From: Nanobdellota archaeon | GTDB taxonomy: Archaea > Nanobdellota > Nanobdellia > Woesearchaeales > GW2011-AR15 | Assembly: GCA_018815145.1 (NCBI GenBank) | Contig: JAHIYL010000032.1 | Location: 1-10,443, forward strand | Length of the DNA: 10,443 nt | Reading direction: 5' to 3' | Shown here: piece by piece, positions 1-6,644 of the stretch | Layout: every line of letters starts with the position of its first letter | Position numbering within the stretch: position 1 is the first letter of the stretch | The notes under the pieces: generated by a model | Seen by the model: the letters and a program-made list of their open reading frames with translations, nothing else | Told to the model about the DNA's origin: nothing | The model's database searches: none | Program-made: the position numbers and the translations under genes

Positions 1-52
1 TTTATGAAAGATTAATAGTCAGATTAGTACCCAGAGTCTTTTTTCCAGTAAC

Positions 53-64
53 TTTTTAAAAATC
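53..64 (+). promoter_or_regulatory. Putative TATA box of the lysS gene
   Basis: The T/A-rich box TTTTTAAAAATC ends 21 nt before the ATG at 86. That spacing fits an archaeal TATA box driving a transcript that starts at or next to the start codon (leaderless). No Shine-Dalgarno motif lies just before the ATG, which agrees with a leaderless mRNA. Bases 1-52 hold no gene I can support; the in-frame string ending in TAA near base 15 could be the tail of an upstream gene but is too short to judge. Confidence 0.5.
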
Positions 65-85
65 ATACATTTACTCCTTACTACT

Positions 86-2155
86 ATGGAAAAAACAGAA
101 GTTAATGTGGAACATTGGGCAGACAGGATTGCAGACGAAGTGATTGAAAGAGTCAAGAAATCAGAATTTCTTCAGAAAATTGTCAAAGAGAATCCATACG
201 GCTATATGGTCTATGACGAGAAGACTCCGTCAGGCAAGATCCATATCGGTTCAGGCAGAGGGTGGGTCATCCATGATGTTATTGCAAAAGCACTCAGAAA
301 AAAAGGAGTGAAATCAAGATTTGTCCTTTCAAGCGATGATATTGATCCGTTTGATAAGATGAATTCTGAACTTCCAAAGGAGTATGAGAAATATCTTGGC
401 ATGCCTTTCATGAACATGCCTTCACCTGTCAAAGGCTATGATAATTTTGGAGCGTATTATTTTGCACAGGTCACAGATAAGTTCAAGGAATTCGGGATTG
501 ATGCAGTGCTTGAGTCAACAGGTGAGCAGTATAATAAGGGAGCATTCAATAAGACAATCAAGATCGCTCTTGACAATGCAGATAAGATCCAGAAGACCTA
601 TACAGATCTCTATGGGGATGAGGCAATGGGTTCAAACAGGCTGCCTTTCAATCCAATCTGTGAGAAATGCGGAAAAATTGGCACAACTGTTACCACAGAA
701 TGGGATGCAAAGAGAGAGATGATCAAATACAAATGCCTGCCGGATTTTGTCACATGGGCAAAGGGATGCGGATATGAAGGTGAGCGATCTCCATATAATG
801 GTGGTGGCAAGTTCCCATGGAAAGTCGAATGGGCTGCTAAATGGCCTACAAAAGGAGTCATTGTTGAGACTGCCGGAAAAGACCATTTCACACATGGCGG
901 ATCAAGGACCATAGCATGCAGGATTGCGACTGATGTGTTTAAATATCCTCCACCGTATCCTTCAGAAGGATATAAGACCGGACCGGGATATGAATTTTTC
1001 ACAGTCGGCGGAAAGAAGATGAGCACTTCGAAAGGTCATGGCATGGGTTTTGCAGATTCGACAGATTATGCTCCTGCACAGATGCTGAGGTTCCTTCTTG
1101 TGAAATCAAGGCCGAATGCTGTCATTGATTTTCAGCCATATGAATCCAATGACCTGATCCTGCTGTACGAAAGATATGATTATGCTGAGAGGGTCTATTT
1201 TGATGCTCAGGAAGTCGATGAGAAGGAAAAGCTTAAGCAATCCAGGATATATGAATTGTCTCATACCGGTGAACTGCCAAAGAAAATGCCGCCTCAGGTG
1301 CCTTTCACTCATGCGGCAACCCTTGCACAGATCTTCCGGAGTGATGAGGAAGTGATAGCCAATCTGAAGGAAACAGGCCATCTGCCGGAGGACCTTGATA
1401 AGGAAGGGGAAGCATATGTCATTGACAGGCTGAATTTTGCCAGGAAATGGATAAGTGAATTTGCTTCAGAGCAGTATAAATTTACTCTCCAGGATAAAGT
1501 GGCCAAAGGATTGGATCTATCAGAAAAACAGGTGGATGCATTGCATCTGGCAGCTGAAAGGATGGATAAAGGCAGATTCAATGAGGAGACTCTCTTCAAT
1601 GAGTTCTATAAGATATGCAAGGAGGAAGTGGAAATATCTCCAAAGGAATTCTTTTCAGCAGCGTACAAAGTCCTGTTGAATAAGGATAGGGGACCAAAGC
1701 TTGCTCCATTTGCTCTGGCAGCAAAGAAGAAAGCGATTGAATTGTTCAGGAGCGCAAAGGCTGAGAGGATGAATACTTCTGATGATGAAACAAATGTTAA
1801 AAAAGTAAATAAAGAGGTCAACAAAATGGATCAGATTGATTTTGACACCTGGAAAAAGCTCAAGCTCAAAATTGGAAAGATTATTTCTGCAGAAAAAGTA
1901 CCAAAAACAGAAAAACTCTACAAGCTTCAGGTAGATATCGGAGAAAAAAAGCCGGTCCAGATTGTCACAAGCCTTGTGGACTATTACAAAGAGACAGAGC
2001 TAGTCGGAAAAAGAATAGTTGTCCTGACAAACCTGAAACCATCTAAGTTTGGTGGTGAGGTATCTGAAGCCATGCTTCTCTGCGCTGAAAAAGGCAATAC
2101 TTGTGTCCTTCTGACAACAGATAAGGATATGGATGCAGGTAGCATAGTGACCTGA
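86..2155 (+). CDS. lysS: Class I lysyl-tRNA synthetase fused to a C-terminal Trbp111/EMAPII-like tRNA-binding domain
   Basis: Charges tRNA-Lys with lysine in the cytoplasm, using the class I synthetase fold typical of archaea. Seen: the HIGH-type motif HIGS at residues 53-56; a zinc-site-like cysteine set at C192, C195, C217 and C228; the KMSKS-type motif KMSTS at 311-315; and the helical C-terminal part with the conserved GPKLAPF segment at 536-542. The class I enzyme usually ends at about 510-560 residues, but this protein has 689. A polar linker (about 558-580) leads to an OB-fold domain at about 586-689 that closely resembles Trbp111, the MetRS C-terminal domain and EMAPII (KIGKIISAEKVP, then GKRIVVLTNLKP). 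The extra domain should add non-specific tRNA affinity. Met581, the natural first residue of a stand-alone Trbp111-like protein, has GAGGT 7 nt upstream. The ATG at 86 is chosen because a TATA box sits at leaderless spacing. The synthetase call is very secure; the fusion could be one product or two overlapping ones. Confidence 0.96.
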   Translation: MEKTEVNVEHWADRIADEVIERVKKSEFLQKIVKENPYGYMVYDEKTPSGKIHIGSGRGWVIHDVIAKALRKKGVKSRFVLSSDDIDPFDKMNSELPKEYEKYLGMPFMNMPSPVKGYDNFGAYYFAQVTDKFKEFGIDAVLESTGEQYNKGAFNKTIKIALDNADKIQKTYTDLYGDEAMGSNRLPFNPICEKCGKIGTTVTTEWDAKREMIKYKCLPDFVTWAKGCGYEGERSPYNGGGKFPWKVEWAAKWPTKGVIVETAGKDHFTHGGSRTIACRIATDVFKYPPPYPSEGYKTGPGYEFFTVGGKKMSTSKGHGMGFADSTDYAPAQMLRFLLVKSRPNAVIDFQPYESNDLILLYERYDYAERVYFDAQEVDEKEKLKQSRIYELSHTGELPKKMPPQVPFTHAATLAQIFRSDEEVIANLKETGHLPEDLDKEGEAYVIDRLNFARKWISEFASEQYKFTLQDKVAKGLDLSEKQVDALHLAAERMDKGRFNEETLFNEFYKICKEEVEISPKEFFSAAYKVLLNKDRGPKLAPFALAAKKKAIELFRSAKAERMNTSDDETNVKKVNKEVNKMDQIDFDTWKKLKLKIGKIISAEKVPKTEKLYKLQVDIGEKKPVQIVTSLVDYYKETELVGKRIVVLTNLKPSKFGGEVSEAMLLCAEKGNTCVLLTTDKDMDAGSIVT
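1814..1818 (+). promoter_or_regulatory. Possible internal ribosome-binding site inside lysS
   Basis: GAGGT, a good match to the archaeal Shine-Dalgarno core, lies 7 nt before the in-frame ATG at 1826 (codon 581). Initiation there would give a 109-residue stand-alone tRNA-binding protein ending at 2155, the usual size for Trbp111. The match could be chance in a Lys/Glu/Val-coding stretch, so it is a candidate only. Confidence 0.4.
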
Positions 2156-2173
2156 TTCTGCACATATTTGTGG

Positions 2174-2194
2174 TTATTTTTTAATATTTTTTTT
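2174..2194 (+). terminator. T-tract transcription terminator after lysS
   Basis: Two T runs (six at 2177-2182 and eight at 2187-2194) begin about 20 nt after the lysS stop codon and precede the gyrB promoter. Archaeal RNA polymerase terminates on such U-tracts without needing a strong hairpin, and I see no hairpin here. Confidence 0.5.
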
Positions 2195-2210
2195 GTGTCA
2201 GCAACCGATA

Positions 2211-2220
2211 CATTTAAATA
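2211..2220 (+). promoter_or_regulatory. Putative gyrB TATA box
   Basis: CATTTAAATA is a good archaeal TATA element just after the lysS T-tract. Transcription would start around 2240-2247, giving an untranslated leader of about 100 nt before the gyrB ATG. This contrasts with the leaderless layout of other genes here, and gyrB accordingly has its own Shine-Dalgarno-like AGGT at 2336-2339, 7 nt before the start. Confidence 0.45.
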
Positions 2221-2246
2221 CATTCTTTGATTATCAACTATCGTCG

Positions 2247-2266
2247 AGAAAATAGTGTAATTTTCT
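2247..2266 (+). promoter_or_regulatory. Inverted repeat at the start of the gyrB leader
   Basis: AGAAAAT and its exact complement ATTTTCT are separated by the 6-nt loop AGTGTA, giving a perfect 7-bp stem close to the predicted transcription start. It could be an RNA hairpin in the 5' leader or a DNA operator. The stem is A/T-rich and weak, so function is uncertain. Further along the leader, AAACCATC occurs twice (2285-2292 and 2297-2304). Confidence 0.3.
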
Positions 2267-2346
2267 TTGTAAAATAACAGCTGAAAACCATCAAAAAAAC
2301 CATCCGAAATTAGTCAGGAAAAGAATACAGGTGCAAGGTAAATCCA

Positions 2347-4245
2347 ATGGAAGAAAAACCAACATACAATGCAGACAAGATAGTTGTCCTCGGCGGCATA
2401 GATGCTGTAAGAAAACGTCCGGGAATGTATATAGGTTCGACCGGACCAAGGGGTCTCCATCACCTGGTCTATGAGATTGTCGACAATTCAATAGATGAAG
2501 CACTTGCCGGATACTGTTCCAAGATAACGGTTAGGATACTTTCTGATGGAAAAGTGACCGTCACAGACAATGGAAGAGGGATTCCTGTGGATATCCATCC
2601 AAAATACAACAAGAGCGCTCTTGAGGTTGTCATGACAATGCTTCATGCAGGCGGCAAATTTGACAAGAACAGCTACAAGGTGTCAGGTGGCCTGCACGGG
2701 GTTGGCATTTCAGTTGTGAATGCTCTTTCTGAAGAGATGGAGATATGGGTGAAAAAGAACGGGAAGATGCATTACCAGAAATATTCCAGGGGACATGCCC
2801 AGACTGAACTGAAAGTGCTCGGAGATACTGAAGAGACCGGAACAAAAGTCACGTTCAAACCGGATCCTGAGATTTTTCAGGAAATCAATTTCCAATTTGA
2901 AGTGCTTACTTCGAGATTAAGAGAACTTGCATTTCTCAATAAAGGAGTCAGGATTATCATCATTGACGAGCGGACACATAAACAGAAAGATTTTGAGTAT
3001 GAGGGAGGGATAGTATCATTTGTGGATTATCTGAACAAGAACAAGGCTCCTTTCCATGAACCGATATATTTTGAAAAAAAACAGGAAAATATAGAACTTG
3101 AAGTGGCTATGCAGTATAATTCCAGCTACAGCGAGAACATATTTGCATTTGTGAATAATATAAATACAATTGAAGGCGGTACACATCTTTCAGGGTTTAA
3201 GTCAGCGCTTACAAGATTAATTAATTCATATGCTGAAAAAAACGGTCTAGGAAAGGATAGTGATACAAAGCTTGGAAGTGATGATTGCAGGGAAGGTCTT
3301 TGTGCAGTCATATCAATAAAGATAGCTAATCCTCAGTTTGAAGGACAGACAAAATCAAAGCTTGGCAATTCTGAAGTAAAAGGTCTTGTGGATTCTTTGG
3401 TTGGTGAAGGGTTATCAATATTTTTTGAAGAAAATCCAAAGATTGCACAGGAAATAATCGGAAAAGCAATGAAAGCTGCAAAAGCAAGGGAGGCAGCAAG
3501 AAAAGCAAGAGAGCTTGTAAGGAGGAAATCACTGCTGGAAGGTTCCACTCTTCCCGGAAAGCTTGCTGACTGCACAAGCCAGGACCCTACACAGGGAGAG
3601 ATTTTCATTGTAGAAGGCGACAGCGCGGGCGGAAGTGCAAAGCAAGGAAGGAACAGGATGTTCCAGGCAATACTTCCACTCAGAGGCAAGATACTGAATG
3701 TTGAAAAATCAAGACTGGATAAGATCCTGCAGAATAAAGAGATAATTGCAATCATCACCGCGCTTGGTGTGGGGATTGAGCAGGAGTTTGACTCTTCAAA
3801 ATTAAGATACCACAAAGTCATCATAATGACTGACAGTGATGTTGACGGAGCTCATATAGCTATACTCTTATTGACATTCTTTTTCAGATATATGAAAGAA
3901 CTGATTGAAAAAGGCCACATATATGTTGCGCAGCCGCCTTTGTATAAGGTGAAAAAAGGAAAGTATGAACGATATATCCTTAATGAGGCAGAGAAAGAGA
4001 CTATCCTTCATGAAATCGGTGCAGACGGAGCAGGTCTGCAGAGATTCAAAGGCCTTGGAGAGATGAATCCTACGCAGCTTTGGGAGACAACTATGGACCC
4101 AGAAACCCGGATACTTAAGAAGATAAATATTGAGGATGCTGTTGAAGCAGACAATATATTCACATTGCTGATGGGATATGAGGTTCCTCCAAGGAGGAAT
4201 TTCATAAAAAAGCACGCAGCCGAGACCATAAATATTGATGCATAA
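2347..4245 (+). CDS. gyrB: DNA gyrase subunit B
   Basis: The ATPase subunit of DNA gyrase (type IIA topoisomerase), which with GyrA introduces negative supercoils. Seen: the GHKL ATPase with catalytic E43 and N47, D74 in the DNGRGIP loop, K104 in HAGGKF and the glycine-rich SGGLHGVG at 113-120; the transducer domain; the TOPRIM domain with EGDSAGG at 423-429 and the metal-binding DSDVD at 496-500; and a typical C-terminus with GLGEMNP, PRRNFI and NIDA. At 632 residues it is the standard short GyrB and lacks the roughly 165-residue insertion of the E. coli protein. The whole chain aligns with bacterial GyrB, so the gene was probably acquired from bacteria, as in other archaea with gyrase. K137 occupies the place of E. 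coli R136, the main aminocoumarin contact, a conservative change that may lower sensitivity. gyrA is not in the window; the next gene is eS1. The start is supported by AGGT 7 nt upstream and by the conserved N-terminal KIVVLGGIDAVRKRPGMYIG segment. Confidence 0.97.
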   Translation: MEEKPTYNADKIVVLGGIDAVRKRPGMYIGSTGPRGLHHLVYEIVDNSIDEALAGYCSKITVRILSDGKVTVTDNGRGIPVDIHPKYNKSALEVVMTMLHAGGKFDKNSYKVSGGLHGVGISVVNALSEEMEIWVKKNGKMHYQKYSRGHAQTELKVLGDTEETGTKVTFKPDPEIFQEINFQFEVLTSRLRELAFLNKGVRIIIIDERTHKQKDFEYEGGIVSFVDYLNKNKAPFHEPIYFEKKQENIELEVAMQYNSSYSENIFAFVNNINTIEGGTHLSGFKSALTRLINSYAEKNGLGKDSDTKLGSDDCREGLCAVISIKIANPQFEGQTKSKLGNSEVKGLVDSLVGEGLSIFFEENPKIAQEIIGKAMKAAKAREAARKARELVRRKSLLEGSTLPGKLADCTSQDPTQGEIFIVEGDSAGGSAKQGRNRMFQAILPLRGKILNVEKSRLDKILQNKEIIAIITALGVGIEQEFDSSKLRYHKVIIMTDSDVDGAHIAILLLTFFFRYMKELIEKGHIYVAQPPLYKVKKGKYERYILNEAEKETILHEIGADGAGLQRFKGLGEMNPTQLWETTMDPETRILKKINIEDAVEADNIFTLLMGYEVPPRRNFIKKHAAETINIDA

Positions 4246-4276
4246 CCAATATTGATTTACACCATAAAATAATAAG

Positions 4277-4286
4277 CTTTATAAAG
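4277..4286 (+). promoter_or_regulatory. TATA box of the eS1-ferredoxin unit
   Basis: CTTTATAAAG, a perfect 10-bp palindrome containing TTTATA, ends 23 nt before the eS1 ATG at 4310. This spacing predicts a leaderless transcript. No convincing T-tract separates it from gyrB, so some readthrough from gyrB is possible. Confidence 0.6.
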
Positions 4287-4309
4287 ATTATACAAATCCC
4301 TAGAATAGA

Positions 4310-5059
4310 ATGGCAAAACAAGATAAAATCAAGGCAACAAGAGGAAAAAAGAAGCACTGGCTTCCAATCCATGCTCCGGAGATGTTTGAGAGTAAAGTAG
4401 TAGGTAATACCTACCAATATGAATCTGCTGACGCAGTAGGAACAACAATCCAGATCAATCTTATGAATCTTACCAATAATATCAAGAATCAGAATGTAAA
4501 TGTGAAATTCTTGATCACAGATGTCAAAGAAGGCAGGCTTTATTCAAAAGTGATCCAATATTCAGTTATATCTTCTTCAATAAAAAGGGCAATCAGGAGA
4601 AGACATAACAAACTGGATGATTCACTGGGCCTCATGACAAAGGATAATGTCAAGATCAGGATAAAACCTCTCATAATCACCAGGAACAAGGCAAAGGGTT
4701 CTGTCAAGACTGCTCTTAGGGCAAAGACCAATGAGCTTGTTGAAGAATTTGTAAAGAACAATACCTATGATGATATCTTTAAAGACACTATCTTCCATAA
4801 AGTGCAGAGATCAATGAAAGATCAGTTGAACAAGATCTATCCAATAAAAGAATGTGCAATCAGGATTGTCAAGCATGACAAGAGTGTCAATGAACTGAAA
4901 AAAGAACTGGTGATATCACTTGATGTGCCAGGCAATGAAAAAAAAGAGATTGTCACAATTGAGAAAGAAGAGACTGTTCAGGAAGAGAAACCAAAAAAAG
5001 AACAGAAAGAAGCTCCTGCTGAAAAAAAAGAAGAGAAAAAAGATAACAAGGGGGAATAA
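4310..5059 (+). CDS. rps3ae: 30S ribosomal protein eS1 (S3Ae family)
   Basis: A structural protein of the small ribosomal subunit, near the mRNA exit side, present in archaea and eukaryotes but not bacteria. Seen: a basic N-terminus (KATRGKKKHW), the family-typical W-x-P-I-H-A-P-E-x-F segment near residues 17-25, GRxxxxxIGQ-like text diverged to TIQINLMNLTNN, the basic SSIKRAIRRRHNK stretch near 90-102 and the conserved RIKPLIITRNKAK segment. The fold ends near residue 205; the remaining 45 or so residues are a Lys/Glu-rich, presumably disordered tail that makes the protein longer than most archaeal eS1 (roughly 200-225 residues). The start fits the leaderless TATA box. The ferredoxin start codon follows the stop after a single base, and its Shine-Dalgarno site lies inside the last eS1 codons, so the two are likely co-transcribed and translationally coupled. 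Confidence 0.95.
   Translation: MAKQDKIKATRGKKKHWLPIHAPEMFESKVVGNTYQYESADAVGTTIQINLMNLTNNIKNQNVNVKFLITDVKEGRLYSKVIQYSVISSSIKRAIRRRHNKLDDSLGLMTKDNVKIRIKPLIITRNKAKGSVKTALRAKTNELVEEFVKNNTYDDIFKDTIFHKVQRSMKDQLNKIYPIKECAIRIVKHDKSVNELKKELVISLDVPGNEKKEIVTIEKEETVQEEKPKKEQKEAPAEKKEEKKDNKGE
5049..5055 (+). promoter_or_regulatory. Ribosome-binding site of the ferredoxin gene
   Basis: AGGGGGA overlaps the last codons of eS1 and sits 5 nt before the ATG at 5061. It decides the ferredoxin start over the upstream in-frame ATG and implies coupling to eS1 translation. Confidence 0.6.
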
Positions 5060-5060
5060 A

Positions 5061-5243
5061 ATGCCACATCCAATAATTGATTATAATAAATGCAAAACAG
5101 CAAAAGTCTGCATCGATGTATGTCCTATGGCAGTGTTTGAGGAAGAGGATGGAAAAGTCGTTGTAGCAAAACCAGATGAGTGCATCGGATGCAAAGCATG
5201 TGAAGTGCAGTGCCCTGAAGGTGCTATTGTTGTCGAAGATTAG
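5061..5243 (+). CDS. Small dicluster-type ferredoxin, probably 7Fe (one motif cysteine missing)
   Basis: A 60-residue soluble electron carrier. Seen: a first motif C11-x5-C17-x3-C21-P and a complete second motif C41-x2-C44-x2-C47-x3-C51-P, with the internal two-fold symmetry of bacterial-type 2[4Fe-4S] ferredoxins. The position of the second cysteine in motif one is A14. By the usual ligand pattern, cluster I would keep only C11, C17 and C51, which predicts a [3Fe-4S] cluster or an open-site cluster, while cluster II is a normal [4Fe-4S]. The redox partner cannot be told from the window. The ATG at 5061 is chosen because AGGGGGA lies 5 nt upstream (5049-5055) and the ferredoxin fold starts right after it. 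The same frame is open further upstream (to 4920), but that would only add a lysine-rich tail read out of frame from eS1. Confidence 0.93.
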   Translation: MPHPIIDYNKCKTAKVCIDVCPMAVFEEEDGKVVVAKPDECIGCKACEVQCPEGAIVVED

Positions 5244-5259
5244 AATCTTTGATTTTTTT
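5236..5259 (+). terminator. Putative terminator of the eS1-ferredoxin unit
   Basis: AAGATT and AATCTT form an inverted repeat (5236-5241 and 5244-5249) spanning the ferredoxin stop codon, followed directly by a run of seven T at 5253-5259. The T-tract is the main signal for archaeal polymerase; the stem is short with a 2-nt loop and may not form. Confidence 0.45.
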
Positions 5260-5288
5260 ACTAATTTATTTGTTACAGATTTTTCAGT

Positions 5289-5301
5289 AAAATTTATATT
5301 C
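5289..5301 (+). promoter_or_regulatory. TATA box of the uppP-macrodomain unit
   Basis: AAAATTTATATTC ends 22 nt before the uppP ATG at 5324, the spacing of a leaderless transcript. The identical 13-mer with identical 22-nt spacing lies before the yjbQ start at 7015 on the other strand, which strongly supports both as real promoters. Confidence 0.65.
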
Positions 5302-5323
5302 TATATTCTTTAGTATCTGTATT

Positions 5324-6106
5324 ATGGATGAAATTTTCAGTGCATTGATTTTAGGCCTGGTGCAGGGTGTGACTGAATGGCTTCCGGTCAGTTCATCAGG
5401 ACATCTTGCGATACTTGAATCAGTATTTAAGCTGAGGGAAACAATATTTTTTAATGTGCTTCTGCATCTGGCCAGCCTGTTGGCTATTTTAGTCTATTTG
5501 AGAAGTGATATCTTCATTCTGGTAAAAGAAATATTTAAAAAAAAGAAAGAGTCGGTACAGTACCTTTCCTTTATCATCATAGGCACACTTCCTATAGCTT
5601 TTGTCGGGATTATTTTCAAGGATGCTGTTGAGGGGCTGTTCATGGATCTTGGTGCTGTTGCCATTGCACTCATATTCACAGGCATTGTGCTTCTTTCAAC
5701 CAAGAAGAAGAGTGTCTTTAGCCTTGATCTGAATCATAAGACTGCATTTTTGATAGGGGTTGCCCAGAGCATCGCTGTCATACCTGGGATATCAAGGTCA
5801 GGCATGACTATCGCATCTGCGATGCTGATCGGAATGAAAAGAGAAGATGCAGCAAGATTCTCCTTTTTCCTGTTCATCCCTGCTATTCTTGGTGCTACAT
5901 TGCTTGAACTCTATTCAGTTCCTTTAAGATTCTTCAGCTTTTCTAACATGATGGGTTTTGTTGCGGCTTTTTCAGTAGGATTATTATCAATAAGATATCT
6001 GATGAAGATTGTCAGGAACGATAGGTTCTATAGGTTTGCCTATTACTGCTTCTTTATTGCAGTGGTTACATTCATCTTGGTCATACTGGGGGATCTCAGG
6101 GTATAA
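5324..6106 (+). CDS. uppP: Undecaprenyl/polyprenyl-diphosphate phosphatase, UppP (BacA) family
   Basis: An integral membrane phosphatase that removes one phosphate from polyprenyl diphosphate, recycling the lipid carrier of extracytoplasmic glycan assembly. Seen: the N-terminal signature QGVTEWLPVSSSGH at residues 14-27, with the QxxxE pair (Q14, E18) and H27, and the second signature PGISRSGMT at 154-162 with R158; these build the active site. The rest alternates hydrophobic helices and short basic loops, consistent with about eight membrane segments. The length of 260 residues is normal. Archaea lack murein, so the substrate is probably the C55-C60 isoprenoid (dolichyl or undecaprenyl type) used for N-glycosylation or surface polysaccharide; that is inferred. 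The start follows the TATA box at leaderless spacing. The macrodomain gene begins two bases after the stop, so they form an operon. Confidence 0.95.
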   Translation: MDEIFSALILGLVQGVTEWLPVSSSGHLAILESVFKLRETIFFNVLLHLASLLAILVYLRSDIFILVKEIFKKKKESVQYLSFIIIGTLPIAFVGIIFKDAVEGLFMDLGAVAIALIFTGIVLLSTKKKSVFSLDLNHKTAFLIGVAQSIAVIPGISRSGMTIASAMLIGMKREDAARFSFFLFIPAILGATLLELYSVPLRFFSFSNMMGFVAAFSVGLLSIRYLMKIVRNDRFYRFAYYCFFIAVVTFILVILGDLRV

Positions 6107-6108
6107 CT

Positions 6109-6621
6109 ATGAAACTAATAATCGTCCAGGGAGATATTACAGAGCAGGATACTGATGCTATTGTTAATGCTGCAAATTCTTCTCTTCTAGGTGGAGGAGG
6201 AGTAGATGGTGCAATTCATAGGGCGGCTGGACCAATGCTGCTTGAAGAATGCAAGGATATCAGAAGAGTGAAATATAAAGAGGGTCTGCCTGCTGGAGAA
6301 GCTGTGATTACAAAAGGGTATGAATTGCCTGCAAAATTTGTGATCCACACAGTCGGACCCATATATGATTCAAAACTTAATCAGTTACATCTCTTAAAAA
6401 AATGTTTTATCAATTCACTGAAAATCGCAGAAGAGCAGTATCTAAAATCCATATCTTTTCCTGCAATATCAACAGGAGTATACGGCTATCCAAAAGAAGA
6501 ATGTGCAAGAATCATGAAAAAAATATTTGCACTCTTTAATTTTGAAAATATTCAGGAAGTCAGGGTAGTGCTCTATTCAAAAAAAGACTATGATATCTTC
6601 AGACAAATTTTGGAAGAGTGA
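6109..6621 (+). CDS. Macrodomain protein, MacroD/YmdB type (ADP-ribose or O-acetyl-ADP-ribose hydrolase)
   Basis: A single-domain soluble protein of 170 residues that probably removes ADP-ribose from proteins or hydrolyses O-acetyl-ADP-ribose. Seen: the first strand with VQGDIT (residues 5-10), the NAANSSLLGGGGVDGAIHRA loop (21-40) that carries the Asn and Asp of MacroD-type catalysis, GEAVITKGYELP followed by IHTVGP, and the phosphate-binding loop SFPAISTGVYGYP. All landmarks of an active MacroD-like enzyme are present. The ATG is 2 nt after the uppP stop, with AGGGT (6098-6102) 6 nt before it, so translation is likely coupled to uppP. Nothing nearby encodes a sirtuin or an ADP-ribosyltransferase, so the physiological substrate is unknown. 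It is convergent with yjbQ, 19 nt away. Confidence 0.92.
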   Translation: MKLIIVQGDITEQDTDAIVNAANSSLLGGGGVDGAIHRAAGPMLLEECKDIRRVKYKEGLPAGEAVITKGYELPAKFVIHTVGPIYDSKLNQLHLLKKCFINSLKIAEEQYLKSISFPAISTGVYGYPKEECARIMKKIFALFNFENIQEVRVVLYSKKDYDIFRQILEE

Positions 6622-6628
6622 AATTACA

Positions 6629-6644
6629 TTAGATTTATATCTAA
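6629..6644. repeat. Short inverted repeat between convergent genes
   Basis: TTAGAT and ATCTAA flank a TTAT loop, overlapping the yjbQ stop codon and lying just after the macrodomain stop. It could slow or end transcription from either side, but no T-run follows it in the plus direction. I give it as structure only. Confidence 0.3.

Noticed and set aside
610..1026. A 138-codon minus-strand open frame across lysS
   Set aside because: Antisense to the zinc-site and KMSTS regions of LysRS; its content is simply the complement of conserved synthetase codons.
3333..3824. A 163-codon open frame on the minus strand across gyrB
   Set aside because: It lies fully antisense to the conserved TOPRIM region of gyrB, has no recognisable domain and no promoter; it reflects codon bias of the real gene.
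4920..5060. An N-terminal extension of the ferredoxin to 107 residues
   Set aside because: The extra part is a lysine-rich out-of-frame reading of the eS1 tail; a strong ribosome-binding site and the family fold both place the start at 5061.
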